Shown piece by piece: positions 1 to 6,337 of a stretch of 64,000 nucleotides of DNA. Where the stretch lies: contig CAVVTR010000012.1 of NCBI GenBank assembly GCA_963751245.1, positions 307,242 to 371,241 of the forward strand. The letters are read 5' to 3'. Below the pieces are notes generated by a model. The model ran no database searches, was not told the DNA's origin, and saw only the letters and a program-made list of their open reading frames with translations. This DNA comes from CAVVTR01 sp963751245 (GTDB taxonomy: Bacteria > Acidobacteriota > Thermoanaerobaculia > Thermoanaerobaculales > Thermoanaerobaculaceae). Numbering within the stretch: the first letter of the stretch is position 1; each line of letters starts with the position of its first letter. The position numbers and the translations under genes are program-made.

Positions 1-504
1 TGGGCGATCTACTTCCTCATGGCCGTGGGCGTGTGGAACTTCGTCGGTGCCGGTGTGTTCGGCTTCCTCATCAACCTGCCGATCGTCTCCTACTTCGAGA
101 TCGGCACGACGCTCACCCCCAACCACGGGCACGCCGCGATGTTCGGCGTGTTCGGCATGCTCGCCCTCGCCGTGCTCGTCTTCTGCACGAGAGCCATGCA
201 GACCGATGCGACCTGGCAGAAGACGGAGAAGTTCATCAAGGTCGGGTTCTGGGGCGTCAACGTCGGTCTCGCGCTGATGATCCTCCTGGACCTCTTCCCG
301 GCCGGGGTGCTGCAGCTGTGGGACTCGATCGCCAACGGCTACTGGCATGCCCGGCGGCAGGCCTTCCTCATGGGCGGCGCCTACCACGAGCTCGAGTGGC
401 TGCGGATCGTGGCGGACACGATCTTCCTCGTCGCCGGGGCCCTGCCCATCGCGCTCGGCACGCTGCGTTCCGTCTGGAGGAGGGACGTCGCGCGGACGGA
501 GTAG
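1..504 (+). CDS. norZ: Quinol-dependent nitric oxide reductase, C-terminal part (truncated by window start)
   Basis: The reading frame is open from base 1, so only the last 167 or so residues are present. They form the C-terminal membrane helices of a NorB/NorZ-type subunit of the haem-copper oxidase superfamily, which reduces two NO to N2O in the inner membrane. The segment TPNHGHAAMFGVFGMLAL contains an H-x-H pair that in this family ligates haem b3 and haem b on helix X. Two further hydrophobic helices and a short basic cytoplasmic tail follow. The quinol-dependent form is inferred from close resemblance of this tail to single-subunit qNOR; the N-terminal extension that would prove it lies outside the window. 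It converges on an octahaem cytochrome gene that also handles nitrogen compounds. Confidence 0.85.
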   Translation, partial: WAIYFLMAVGVWNFVGAGVFGFLINLPIVSYFEIGTTLTPNHGHAAMFGVFGMLALAVLVFCTRAMQTDATWQKTEKFIKVGFWGVNVGLALMILLDLFPAGVLQLWDSIANGYWHARRQAFLMGGAYHELEWLRIVADTIFLVAGALPIALGTLRSVWRRDVARTE

Positions 505-520
505 GCGATCAGGGATCGCC
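504..520. terminator. Short perfect hairpin after norZ stop
   Basis: GGCGATC-AGG-GATCGCC forms a perfect 7-bp stem with a 3-nt loop that begins at the last base of the norZ stop codon. There is no clear T-run, so it may only stabilise the transcript end. It lies between two convergent genes. The remaining bases to 670 hold nothing recognisable. Confidence 0.35.
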
Positions 521-670
521 CCGGCACGATGACCTCGTGGCGGACGGCAGGGGAGGCTCCGGTGCCCGCTGGCCATTCTCGGGTGGCCTTCGCGCCCCGG
601 GCGGCCGTGGCCGCCTGCCCGATCGAGAAGCGTTGGCGGCTGTGTGCCGGGCCGTCTGCGAGCCCGCTGC

Positions 671-2140
671 CTACGGCCTCGGCGGGGGCGTCGGCTGCGC
701 GACGTAGCGCCGCTCGAACTCCTCCCGCTGTTTCCCCCGCGCCGCCTTCTCCTCTGGAGTCATCCGGCCGAGGAACCACCGGTGGTCGTCGCTCGCGAGG
801 GTGGCGTCGATCAGCCTCCCGGCGTCCCTGGCAGCGGACGCCTTCGCTCCACCGGCCGCGAGTCCTCGCGCCACGGCCTCCTGCGCCTCGGGGATGAACT
901 CCGTGTAGAACGCCTTGGCCACCTCGTAGAGACCGTGCCAGTGGGTGTAGTCGGGCGCCTGCATCGAGGCACCGTGCCTCGCCCGCCGGCCCTCGTGGTG
1001 CCAGAGCTCGAACCAGTCCCAGTCGATCTTCTGGGCGAACGGCGTGTCGCCGGCGAGGCCGCCCTTCTTGAGCGCGTCGAAGATCGCCTTGCCGGGCTTG
1101 CCGAACTTCTCGTTGTAGAGCTCGACCAGGCCGTCGTACTGGGTGTAGAAGTCGTCCACGAACCCCGGCGCGTGGCACGTGCCGCAGACGTCCTTCATGG
1201 TCTCGCGGCGCCTCTCCCACGGAACCGGGTTGGCGAGGCCGAGCCGGGCGTCGGCGAGGTCGGACCGGATCGAGATCTCGGGCCGGTTGTTCCACGAGAT
1301 GCGACCACCGACGTTGTGCGTCACCGGCAGATCGCTGGTCGCGCTCATGTGGCAGGTGGCACAGGTGGGACCGACCTCGTAGTCCTCGCCGACCACCCAC
1401 TTGGGGCGGTCGATGTTGATCCGGCCCGCGTTCGCCGCGTACGAGATCCCGTGCTTCGACTCTTCGTAGATCTCCTTCTGCGGGTGGTCCGGTCCCAGGT
1501 GGCACTTGCCGCAGGTCGCGGGGACGCGCGCCTGCGCGGCGGAGAACGTGTGCCGCTGGTGGCAGGCCGTACAGGAGCCGCGCGAGCCGTCGAGGTTGAT
1601 CCGGCCGATGCCGGTATTGGGCCAGGTGTCCGGCGTCGGGCGCCCCTCCTTGCCTGCCTTGACGGCCGACCCGTGGCACTGCTGGCAACCGTTCACCAGC
1701 ACGGCCGACCCGCCGTAGAACGCCGTGTTGCCCTCGACGACGTCGGCGAGCGTGTTGTCGAGCGACCCCAGGATCTCGGCCGCCCTGGCGTGGCGGCTGG
1801 CCCTAAACTCCTCTTCTTCGCGGGGGTGGCAGCGGGCGCAGTCAGCCGGCGTCACGATCGTGTGGATGGTGGAGCCGTTGTGCTCGTAGGCGCCGGGCGT
1901 GCCCGGCGAGGCGGCGTGACACTCGAAGCAGCCGACGTTGCCACGGAAGTGCTTGGAGCCGCCCCACTGGGCGACGATCGCCGGGGTCTGCTCAGTGTGG
2001 CACGCGTTGCACGTGGCGCTCTCGTCGGAAAGCTTCGGGAAGAACACCGGTCCGCCGTCACCGGCGGCTGCGACGAGCGCGGCCAGCAAGACGAGGACGG
2101 CCGTGACGGGGTGGGGGAAACCCTTCGGTTCCTGCGTCAT
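671..2140 (-). CDS. hao: Octahaem hydroxylamine oxidoreductase-type cytochrome c
   Basis: A 489-residue secreted cytochrome. The start at 2140 is chosen because GGAGGTGGAGC precedes that ATG; an N-terminal hydrophobic signal segment (VTAVLVLLAALVAAA) follows. I count eight CxxCH motifs (CNACH, CFECH, CARCH, CQQCH, CTACH, CGKCH, CATCH, CGTCH), matching the eight haems of the HAO family. The block around WPNTGIGRIN, SCTACHQRH and CGKCHLGPDHPQ is characteristic of HAO rather than of octahaem nitrite or tetrathionate reductases. A Tyr-rich stretch (DDFYTQYDGLVELYNEKFG) lies where the P460 cross-linking tyrosine of true HAO is expected, but I cannot assign the residue. It could oxidise hydroxylamine or, as in non-nitrifiers, run toward reduction of NO or hydroxylamine. 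It is convergent with the NO reductase. Confidence 0.87.
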   Translation of the reverse strand: MTQEPKGFPHPVTAVLVLLAALVAAAGDGGPVFFPKLSDESATCNACHTEQTPAIVAQWGGSKHFRGNVGCFECHAASPGTPGAYEHNGSTIHTIVTPADCARCHPREEEEFRASRHARAAEILGSLDNTLADVVEGNTAFYGGSAVLVNGCQQCHGSAVKAGKEGRPTPDTWPNTGIGRINLDGSRGSCTACHQRHTFSAAQARVPATCGKCHLGPDHPQKEIYEESKHGISYAANAGRINIDRPKWVVGEDYEVGPTCATCHMSATSDLPVTHNVGGRISWNNRPEISIRSDLADARLGLANPVPWERRRETMKDVCGTCHAPGFVDDFYTQYDGLVELYNEKFGKPGKAIFDALKKGGLAGDTPFAQKIDWDWFELWHHEGRRARHGASMQAPDYTHWHGLYEVAKAFYTEFIPEAQEAVARGLAAGGAKASAARDAGRLIDATLASDDHRWFLGRMTPEEKAARGKQREEFERRYVAQPTPPPRP

Positions 2141-2221
2141 GCTCCACCTCCACGACGCGGGGGAGCGTGCAGCCACCCGCACGGCTGAGCGGGGGCTCCT
2201 CCGGCCCGATTCATTTGTGAC

Positions 2222-2250
2222 AGTCTAGTGACGTTCGTACCGTTACGCAA
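2222..2250 (-). promoter_or_regulatory. Possible sigma-70-like promoter of the octahaem cytochrome gene
   Basis: On the minus strand TTGCGT (2250-2245) is separated by 17 nt from TAGACT (2227-2222), about 80 nt upstream of the cytochrome start codon. Each hexamer matches consensus at four of six positions. Repeated GTAACGGTACGAACGT-like bases lie in the spacer and could be an operator. Prediction by eye only. Confidence 0.4.
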
Positions 2251-2313
2251 AGACGGCGCCGCGCTCCTTCCAGCGTCGCGACCTGGATCCTGCCTTGCGG
2301 CGCCGCCGGGGCC

Positions 2314-2865
2314 GTGGTCGTCGCCGCGTGGCTGGTGGAGGCCGGGCAGAGCGTCGTCGAGAACATGGCGCCGGTGCTGACGCTCCTGTTCACGCCGGTG
2401 TTCACCCTCGTGCTGCTGGCGTTCCTGGGGGTCGGAGCGTGGACCGGGAGTGGCGTGGCAGCGGAGCGCGACGTGCTCATCGGCTTCGAGCTGCTCCTGG
2501 TCGTGGTGGCGGGACTGATCCTCTACGCCATTTCGGCCCGGGATCCGGGCCAGCCTCCGAGGCTCTTCGACGTCCTGCAGCTCCTCCTCGTCGTCTACGC
2601 CCTGCTCGTCGACGCCGTCGCGCTGTGGGCCATCGCCGCGCGCATCGCCACCTTCGGGTTCAGCCCGAACAAGGTCGCGGCTTTGGGCGAGAACCTCGTC
2701 CTGCTGGTCAACCTCGGCGGGTCCGCCGTGGTCTACGGGAGCTTCCTCGCCCGGCGGACCGCGTTCGCGGCGCTGGAGCGGTGGCAGACGGCGTACCTCC
2801 CCGTCTACGCGGCGTGGGCGTGGATCGTGGTCGCGGCCTTCCCGCCGGTGTTCGGTTTCCGGTAG
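2314..2865 (+). CDS. Integral membrane protein of unknown family
   Basis: A 183-residue protein with at least four hydrophobic helices, divergent from the octahaem cytochrome gene. The GTG at 2314 is the likely annotated start, but the frame is open upstream to 2221 and the hydrophobic reading already begins at about 2283, so the start is uncertain and the gene may be the truncated C-terminal part of a larger permease-like protein. The C-terminus (FAALERWQTAYLPVYAAWAW) is nearly repeated at 41105-41266, 38 kb away in the same orientation. I do not recognise the family securely. The stop at 2863-2865 lies about 10 bp from where the next gene on the other strand loses homology to its family, marking this as the left edge of an island. 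Confidence 0.6.
   Translation: MVVAAWLVEAGQSVVENMAPVLTLLFTPVFTLVLLAFLGVGAWTGSGVAAERDVLIGFELLLVVVAGLILYAISARDPGQPPRLFDVLQLLLVVYALLVDAVALWAIAARIATFGFSPNKVAALGENLVLLVNLGGSAVVYGSFLARRTAFAALERWQTAYLPVYAAWAWIVVAAFPPVFGFR
2704..2865 (+). repeat. Direct repeat, left copy (3' end of membrane-protein gene)
   Basis: These 162 bp, ending at the TAG stop, match 41105-41266 in the same orientation without gaps. From 2731 to 2865 I count about 21 mismatches in 135 positions (about 84% identity), including one run of about 31 identical bases. The left copy sits in a longer reading frame; the right copy is a fragment. Duplicated gene 3' ends flanking a block are typical of site-specific island insertion or of recombination between paralogues. 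Confidence 0.75.
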
Positions 2866-3889
2866 GAGCCACTGACTGCCAGTCCGAGAGCTGCACCAGT
2901 TGCTTGCCCTCGTTCTTCCCGTGCAGCACTCCTATGAAGGCCTGCGGCGCAGCTTTGATGCCCTGGGCGACCTCCTCGCGGTACTTCAGCTCCCCCTGCT
3001 TCAGCCACCCGGCCAGTTGATCGAGGCCTTCGGCGAACCGCCCGGCGTACCCGGAGACCAGGAAGCCCTGCACCTTCGCCTGCTTGGCGATCAACTGACC
3101 CAGCCAGCGCGGCCCGGTTTCGGGCCTCTCCAGGTTGTACTGCGACATCTGCCCACAGACGGAGATCCGCGCCTTCACGTTGATCAGTTGGATGACCGCA
3201 TCGGTGATGGCCCCGCCCACGTTGTCGAAGTAGGCGTCGATGCCGGCTGGGCAGAGCCCCTCGAGCTTGCCATAGCAGTCATCGGCCGTCGTGTAGTTGA
3301 ACGCGGCGTCGAAGCCGAGCTCGTCGAGCAGCCACGAGATCTTGACGTCGGAACCCGCGATTCCCACGACGCGGCACCCCTTGATCCTCGCAATCTGTCC
3401 GGCCACCATCCCGACGGCAGCCGCAGCCCCGGACACCACGACGGTCTCCCCCCGTTGCGGGTCGCAGACATCCAGCAGGCCGAAGAACGCCGCGAGGCCC
3501 GGCATGCCGAGGACTCCAAGAGCGGTCGAGATCGGTGCGAGGTCCGGGTCGATCTTCCTCAACGCACGCCCCTGCTGGACGGCGTACTCCTGCCACCCCA
3601 GCATCCCCTCGACGGTGTCTCCAGGGAGGAGCTCCGGGGTCCTCGACTCCACCACGGACGCGACCGCTTCACCTGAGATGACCTCGCCGATTTCAAGAGG
3701 CCGGGCATACGGCCCGGCATCGTCCATTCGCACCCGCATGTCGGGATCCAGCGACAGGTAGATCGACTGCACCAGCACCTCGCCTGCGGCCGGTGAAGGC
3801 AACGGGGAGTAGACCAGGTGGAAGTCCGACACCGTGGGGAAACCCACCGGCCGTGCAGCGAGCGTGATCTGCCTGTTCACGGTCGTCAT
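2708..3889 (-). CDS. NADP-dependent medium-chain dehydrogenase/reductase with a foreign C-terminal extension
   Basis: Quinone-reductase or prostaglandin-reductase-like enzyme (CurA/YncB type) that reduces activated double bonds with NADPH in the cytoplasm. The ATG at 3889 begins MTTVNRQITLAARP, as in the family. The Rossmann stretch GETVVVSGAAAAVGMVAGQI is the nucleotide-binding loop, and YFDNVGG is a family signature. Homology ends with GKNEGKQLVQLSDWQ at residue 338, the usual length; the last 55 residues are antisense to the membrane-protein gene ending at 2865 and are Arg/Pro-rich, so the native stop is missing. This places a recombination junction at about 2866-2876. It lies 16 bp downstream of the YHS gene, so probably the last gene of that operon. 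Confidence 0.85.
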   Translation of the reverse strand: MTTVNRQITLAARPVGFPTVSDFHLVYSPLPSPAAGEVLVQSIYLSLDPDMRVRMDDAGPYARPLEIGEVISGEAVASVVESRTPELLPGDTVEGMLGWQEYAVQQGRALRKIDPDLAPISTALGVLGMPGLAAFFGLLDVCDPQRGETVVVSGAAAAVGMVAGQIARIKGCRVVGIAGSDVKISWLLDELGFDAAFNYTTADDCYGKLEGLCPAGIDAYFDNVGGAITDAVIQLINVKARISVCGQMSQYNLERPETGPRWLGQLIAKQAKVQGFLVSGYAGRFAEGLDQLAGWLKQGELKYREEVAQGIKAAPQAFIGVLHGKNEGKQLVQLSDWQSVAPTGNRTPAGRPRPRSTPTPRRRGGTPSATAPAPRTRSAGRGSSRRPRRTRRG

Positions 3890-3905
3890 TGGACTCGTAC
3901 CTGCA

Positions 3906-4082
3906 TCATGTCCGGCGCTTTCGCTGGACTTCAACCTCGGCAGGGGCCAGGTACCGCGCAGGCTCCTTGTCGAACCGGGTCTTGCAGGCAGGACAGCAGA
4001 ACACGTAGATCTGCCCGGCATGCGTGCTCTTGAAAGGGGATTTGTCGTCGATGGTCATCCGGCAGACAGGGTCCCTCGCCAT
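3906..4082 (-). CDS. Small YHS-domain protein
   Basis: A 58-residue protein, all of it a YHS (TRASH-like) metal-binding domain: DPVCRMTIDD at the start and CCPACKTRFDKEP after the central strand give the C...CxxC pattern expected to bind copper or another soft metal. The start at 4082 is supported by AAGGAGG eight or so bases upstream. A homologous YHS domain starts the P-type ATPase at 52054. It is followed after 16 bp by the dehydrogenase gene. The role is probably metal handling or delivery in the cytoplasm; no partner is visible in this operon. Confidence 0.8.
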   Translation of the reverse strand: MARDPVCRMTIDDKSPFKSTHAGQIYVFCCPACKTRFDKEPARYLAPAEVEVQRKRRT

Positions 4083-4184
4083 TCGAGCGCCTCCTTCCGG
4101 CTTGCGGCAAGCCACTTCCCTCACGGTCCGGGGCCGTGCCGGACGGCGGGTACGCCGATCGGGGCGCCTCGCCGTCCCGCGGGT

Positions 4185-4706
4185 TCAGGTCCTGGGCTTG
4201 TTCTCCTCCGCCTTGGGTTCGGGAGGCTTGGCCAACTTCATCATCGGGTGATCCATCGTGCCCTTCGCGTCGCGCAGCTGCATCTGACGCATCATGTGCG
4301 CCGTCATCTCGGATTGCATCTCCATCATCATGGCGTGGGAGGCCTTGCGCTGGGCGACGAGCTCGTTGATGACGGCCGCCATCGGCTTCTCCATGTCGAC
4401 CTCGGGCTGGGTGGCGTTCATCTTCGCGACCAGCTCGTCGAGCGTGGCGTCCATCGCCTTGAGCTTGTCCTGCATCTCCTGCTTCCTGGCCATCATGGTC
4501 TGGCATTCCGCCTTGAGGTCAGCGGCCTGCTTGGCCGCTGCAGCGCTCTTCTGGTCGAGGCCGGACATCGGGGCTGCCTGAGGGCTCCTCGCGGCCGGGG
4601 AGAGCGCAGGGGGCGGAGGCGTTTGGGCGCCGACACCCACGGCCAGCGCCAACGCTGCCGCGGCGAAGATGCCGGGAACGATGACCTTGAGGTGTTGCGG
4701 CTTCAT
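4185..4706 (-). CDS. Secreted Met-rich helical protein, function unknown
   Basis: A 173-residue protein with a signal peptide (IFAAAALALAVGVGAQT) and a mature part that is Gln/Lys/Met-rich and probably one long helical hairpin: residues around 60-100 (AECQTMMARKQEMQDKLKAM) and 125-160 (HAMMMEMQSEMTAHMMRQMQ) are predicted coiled coils. The dense methionines suggest copper or silver buffering or a Spy-like periplasmic chaperone; both are inference. The start at 4706 has AAGGAAAG upstream. A similarly Met-rich secreted protein lies beside the metal ATPase at 51297-51812. It belongs to the minus-strand run that begins at the BON gene. Confidence 0.7.
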   Translation of the reverse strand: MKPQHLKVIVPGIFAAAALALAVGVGAQTPPPPALSPAARSPQAAPMSGLDQKSAAAAKQAADLKAECQTMMARKQEMQDKLKAMDATLDELVAKMNATQPEVDMEKPMAAVINELVAQRKASHAMMMEMQSEMTAHMMRQMQLRDAKGTMDHPMMKLAKPPEPKAEENKPRT

Positions 4707-4788
4707 TGTCGTCTTTCCTTGTCTGGCGACCCTCGGGGCCGCGCGTTCATGCACCGTGGCAGGAGTCAGGCGCCGATGCGGGGTGAAG

Positions 4789-5007
4789 CTACGGCTTCGT
4801 GCGCACCAGGAGCAGAACCCCGCCGAGAACGATCGCGCCGACGCCGGCCCATACCGGGATGTTGACCGTTTCCTTGTCCTTGATCGACAGCTCGAGCGGG
4901 CCGATCTTCGCGTCGTGCGTCGACTTGGTGTAGGTGATGCCGCCGTACACGAGCCCGATGGCGCCGGCGGCGATCAACAGAATTGCCACGAACTTGAGCG
5001 CACCCAC
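4789..5007 (-). CDS. Small two-helix inner-membrane protein, DUF3185-like
   Basis: A 72-residue protein with two transmembrane helices (FVAILLIAAGAIGLVYGG and VWAGVGAIVLGGVLLLV) joined by a short polar loop (KIGPLELSIKDKETVNIP). This layout and the loop match the small proteins annotated DUF3185 or as hypothetical in many stress clusters. The GTG start at 5007 is chosen because AAGGAGG lies five bases upstream. Function is unknown; the company of BON, CsbD-type and lmo0937-type genes suggests an envelope-stress role. Confidence 0.75.
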   Translation of the reverse strand: MGALKFVAILLIAAGAIGLVYGGITYTKSTHDAKIGPLELSIKDKETVNIPVWAGVGAIVLGGVLLLVRTKP

Positions 5008-5198
5008 GTTGCCTCCTTCTCCCGAGCTCCAGGAGTGATCCGACCACCTTCACAGGACCTGCGGCCCGAAGCGGCCGAGACGAGTGTCGAGCCCGTGGCG
5101 GCCGTCCGGTGTGGCTCGGGGCCCTCTCGCTGCGTGAACTCTCCGGGGCAGCCACGACCTCCGCAGCGCTCGGCTTCGTCGCCAGCGACGATCACCCT

Positions 5199-5380
5199 GC
5201 GAGGCTGTTGCGCAGAGGCTCCGGCTGCGGCTTGCGCTGGCATCCGCCTGGCTGTGTCGACCTTCACGAACTGTCCTCGACGTAGGTTTCAACTCCGTCT
5301 GCGGGCATTTCGTTCGGCCTCCTTGCCAGTCGGCGCCATCGCAATCCTCGCTTTCGTCACTCCGCGCGACACCCTCCTAG
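5199..5380 (+). repeat. Dispersed repeat, copy A (MITE-like, about 182 bp)
   Basis: One of three near-full copies of an intergenic element; the others are at 38852-39036 (opposite orientation) and 55061-55245. Conserved blocks in order are GAGGCTGTTGCGCAGAGGCT, GGCATCCGCCTGG, GACGTAGGTTTC, CTGCGGGC, CCTTGCCAG-CGGCGCCATCGC and CTCGCTTTCGTC. The ends are imperfect inverted repeats: GCGAGGCTGTTGCGC on the left, and CTAGGAGGGTGTCGCGC reading inward from the right. The right-hand CTAG contains the stop codon of the gene at 5377-5526. The element fills most of the 369-bp gap between that gene and the one starting at 5007; positions 5008-5198 hold nothing recognisable. Confidence 0.75.
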
Positions 5381-5526
5381 AGGCGGCGCCGACCGGAGAC
5401 GAATTGGAAGATCAGAATGATCACCGCCACCACCAGCAGGACGTGGATGAAGCCGCCCATCGTGTAGGAGGTGACGAGGCCGAGCAGCCACAAGACGAGG
5501 AGTATGACCAGGATTGTCCAGAGCAT
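5377..5526 (-). CDS. lmo0937-family small membrane protein
   Basis: A 49-residue protein that begins MLWTILVILLVLWLLGLVTS and continues with the YTMGGFIHVLLVVAVIILIF block typical of the lmo0937/DUF5670 family, two short helices and a basic tail (SGRRRL). The start at 5526 has GGAGG upstream. The TAG stop at 5377 lies inside the terminal CTAG of the adjacent repeat, so the repeat inserted exactly at the stop or replaced it. It lies 24 bp after the BON gene and is presumably cotranscribed. Function is unknown; the family is usually found with general stress genes. Confidence 0.85.
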   Translation of the reverse strand: MLWTILVILLVLWLLGLVTSYTMGGFIHVLLVVAVIILIFQFVSGRRRL

Positions 5527-5550
5527 TGCAGTCCTCCAGTCCCGCTGCGG

Positions 5551-6099
5551 TTAGTGCGTTCTCATGCCGACGAGGAGCTCGTTCTCCACGCCCTTGACGC
5601 CGTTGGTGTCGCGCGCGATACGCTCCGCTTCCTGCTTGATCTTCTCGGAGCTGACCCGGCCGATGAGCGTGACGACCCCCTGTGAGGAGCTCACGTCGAT
5701 GTCCCCTGCCTTGATATCGGTGTTGGCGATGAGCTTCGACTTGACCTTCGAGCTGATCATCACGTCGTCGAGCCAGCTGCCGACCGTTCTCTCTCCGACG
5801 GTGAGATCGTTCACCACACGCTTCACGTTCTCCGTGCTCCATGCGACCCGGCCGGCCTCGACCCGGGCCGCCTCCGTGTCCACCACACCCGTGAGGTACA
5901 CAGTTCCTTCCCGGGTCTGGACGTCCACCTGCCCGGCCTTCACAGCGTTGTTGGCCTTCAGCTTCGCCTCGATCACCGAGGTGATCCCCGAGTCTGCGTT
6001 CTGCGTGTTCTTGGTCGTCATCGAGGAGGCGCACCCGGCAAGCGCCAGTACCGCGGCCCCAAGCAGAGAGCCTGCCGCCACAACGAATCCATGCTTCAT
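5551..6099 (-). CDS. BON-domain lipoprotein (OsmY-like)
   Basis: A 182-residue envelope protein. Residues 1-24 are a lipoprotein signal ending in LAGC, so it is probably anchored in the outer membrane. Two BON domains follow: about 40-110 (IEAKLKANNAVKAGQVDVQT, YLTGVVDTEAAR) and about 115-180 (KSKLIANTDIKAGDIDVSS, VTLIGRVSSEKIKQEA). BON domains bind phospholipids and support envelope integrity under osmotic stress. The gene is first in a minus-strand run reaching the dehydrogenase at 2708. Its upstream region carries the best copy of the island's shared promoter element, so it is probably a core member of that regulon. Confidence 0.9.
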   Translation of the reverse strand: MKHGFVVAAGSLLGAAVLALAGCASSMTTKNTQNADSGITSVIEAKLKANNAVKAGQVDVQTREGTVYLTGVVDTEAARVEAGRVAWSTENVKRVVNDLTVGERTVGSWLDDVMISSKVKSKLIANTDIKAGDIDVSSSQGVVTLIGRVSSEKIKQEAERIARDTNGVKGVENELLVGMRTH

Positions 6100-6117
6100 G
6101 AGACACCGTCCTTTCCT

Positions 6118-6205
6118 GAACGTGTCTCAAACCTAGTCCTCGGATCCCCCTGCGGGAAGAGCAACTACTACCCGGGAAATGGCGGCGGCGTTGGTAGAAA
6201 CTACC
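6118..6205 (-). promoter_or_regulatory. Shared island promoter element, copy P1 (BON gene)
   Basis: Read toward the gene: GGTAGTTTCTACC (6205-6193), a perfect dyad; 19 nt; CCCGGGTAGTAGTTGCTC and TTCCCG; then GATCCGAGGACTAGGTTTGA and the RBS region. TAGGTT fits a TANNNT -10 hexamer; 17 nt upstream TTCCCG occupies the -35 site, a poor match that implies an activator bound at the GGGTAG box and dyad. The same arrangement occurs upstream of five other island genes (P2 29520, P3 17371, P4 40872, P5 32560, P6 38572). Confidence 0.75.
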
Positions 6206-6337
6206 TCTCCCGCGACCGCGCTGGACCGCGGGACCGCTCCTGCCGCCGGTTCACGTGCTGGAAAGCGATGGCACGTCGCGACCAGGACCGGGTAAGCCGC
6301 TGATCCCGATTGCCTTGGCCGCGTCGTGTGCGCGCGT

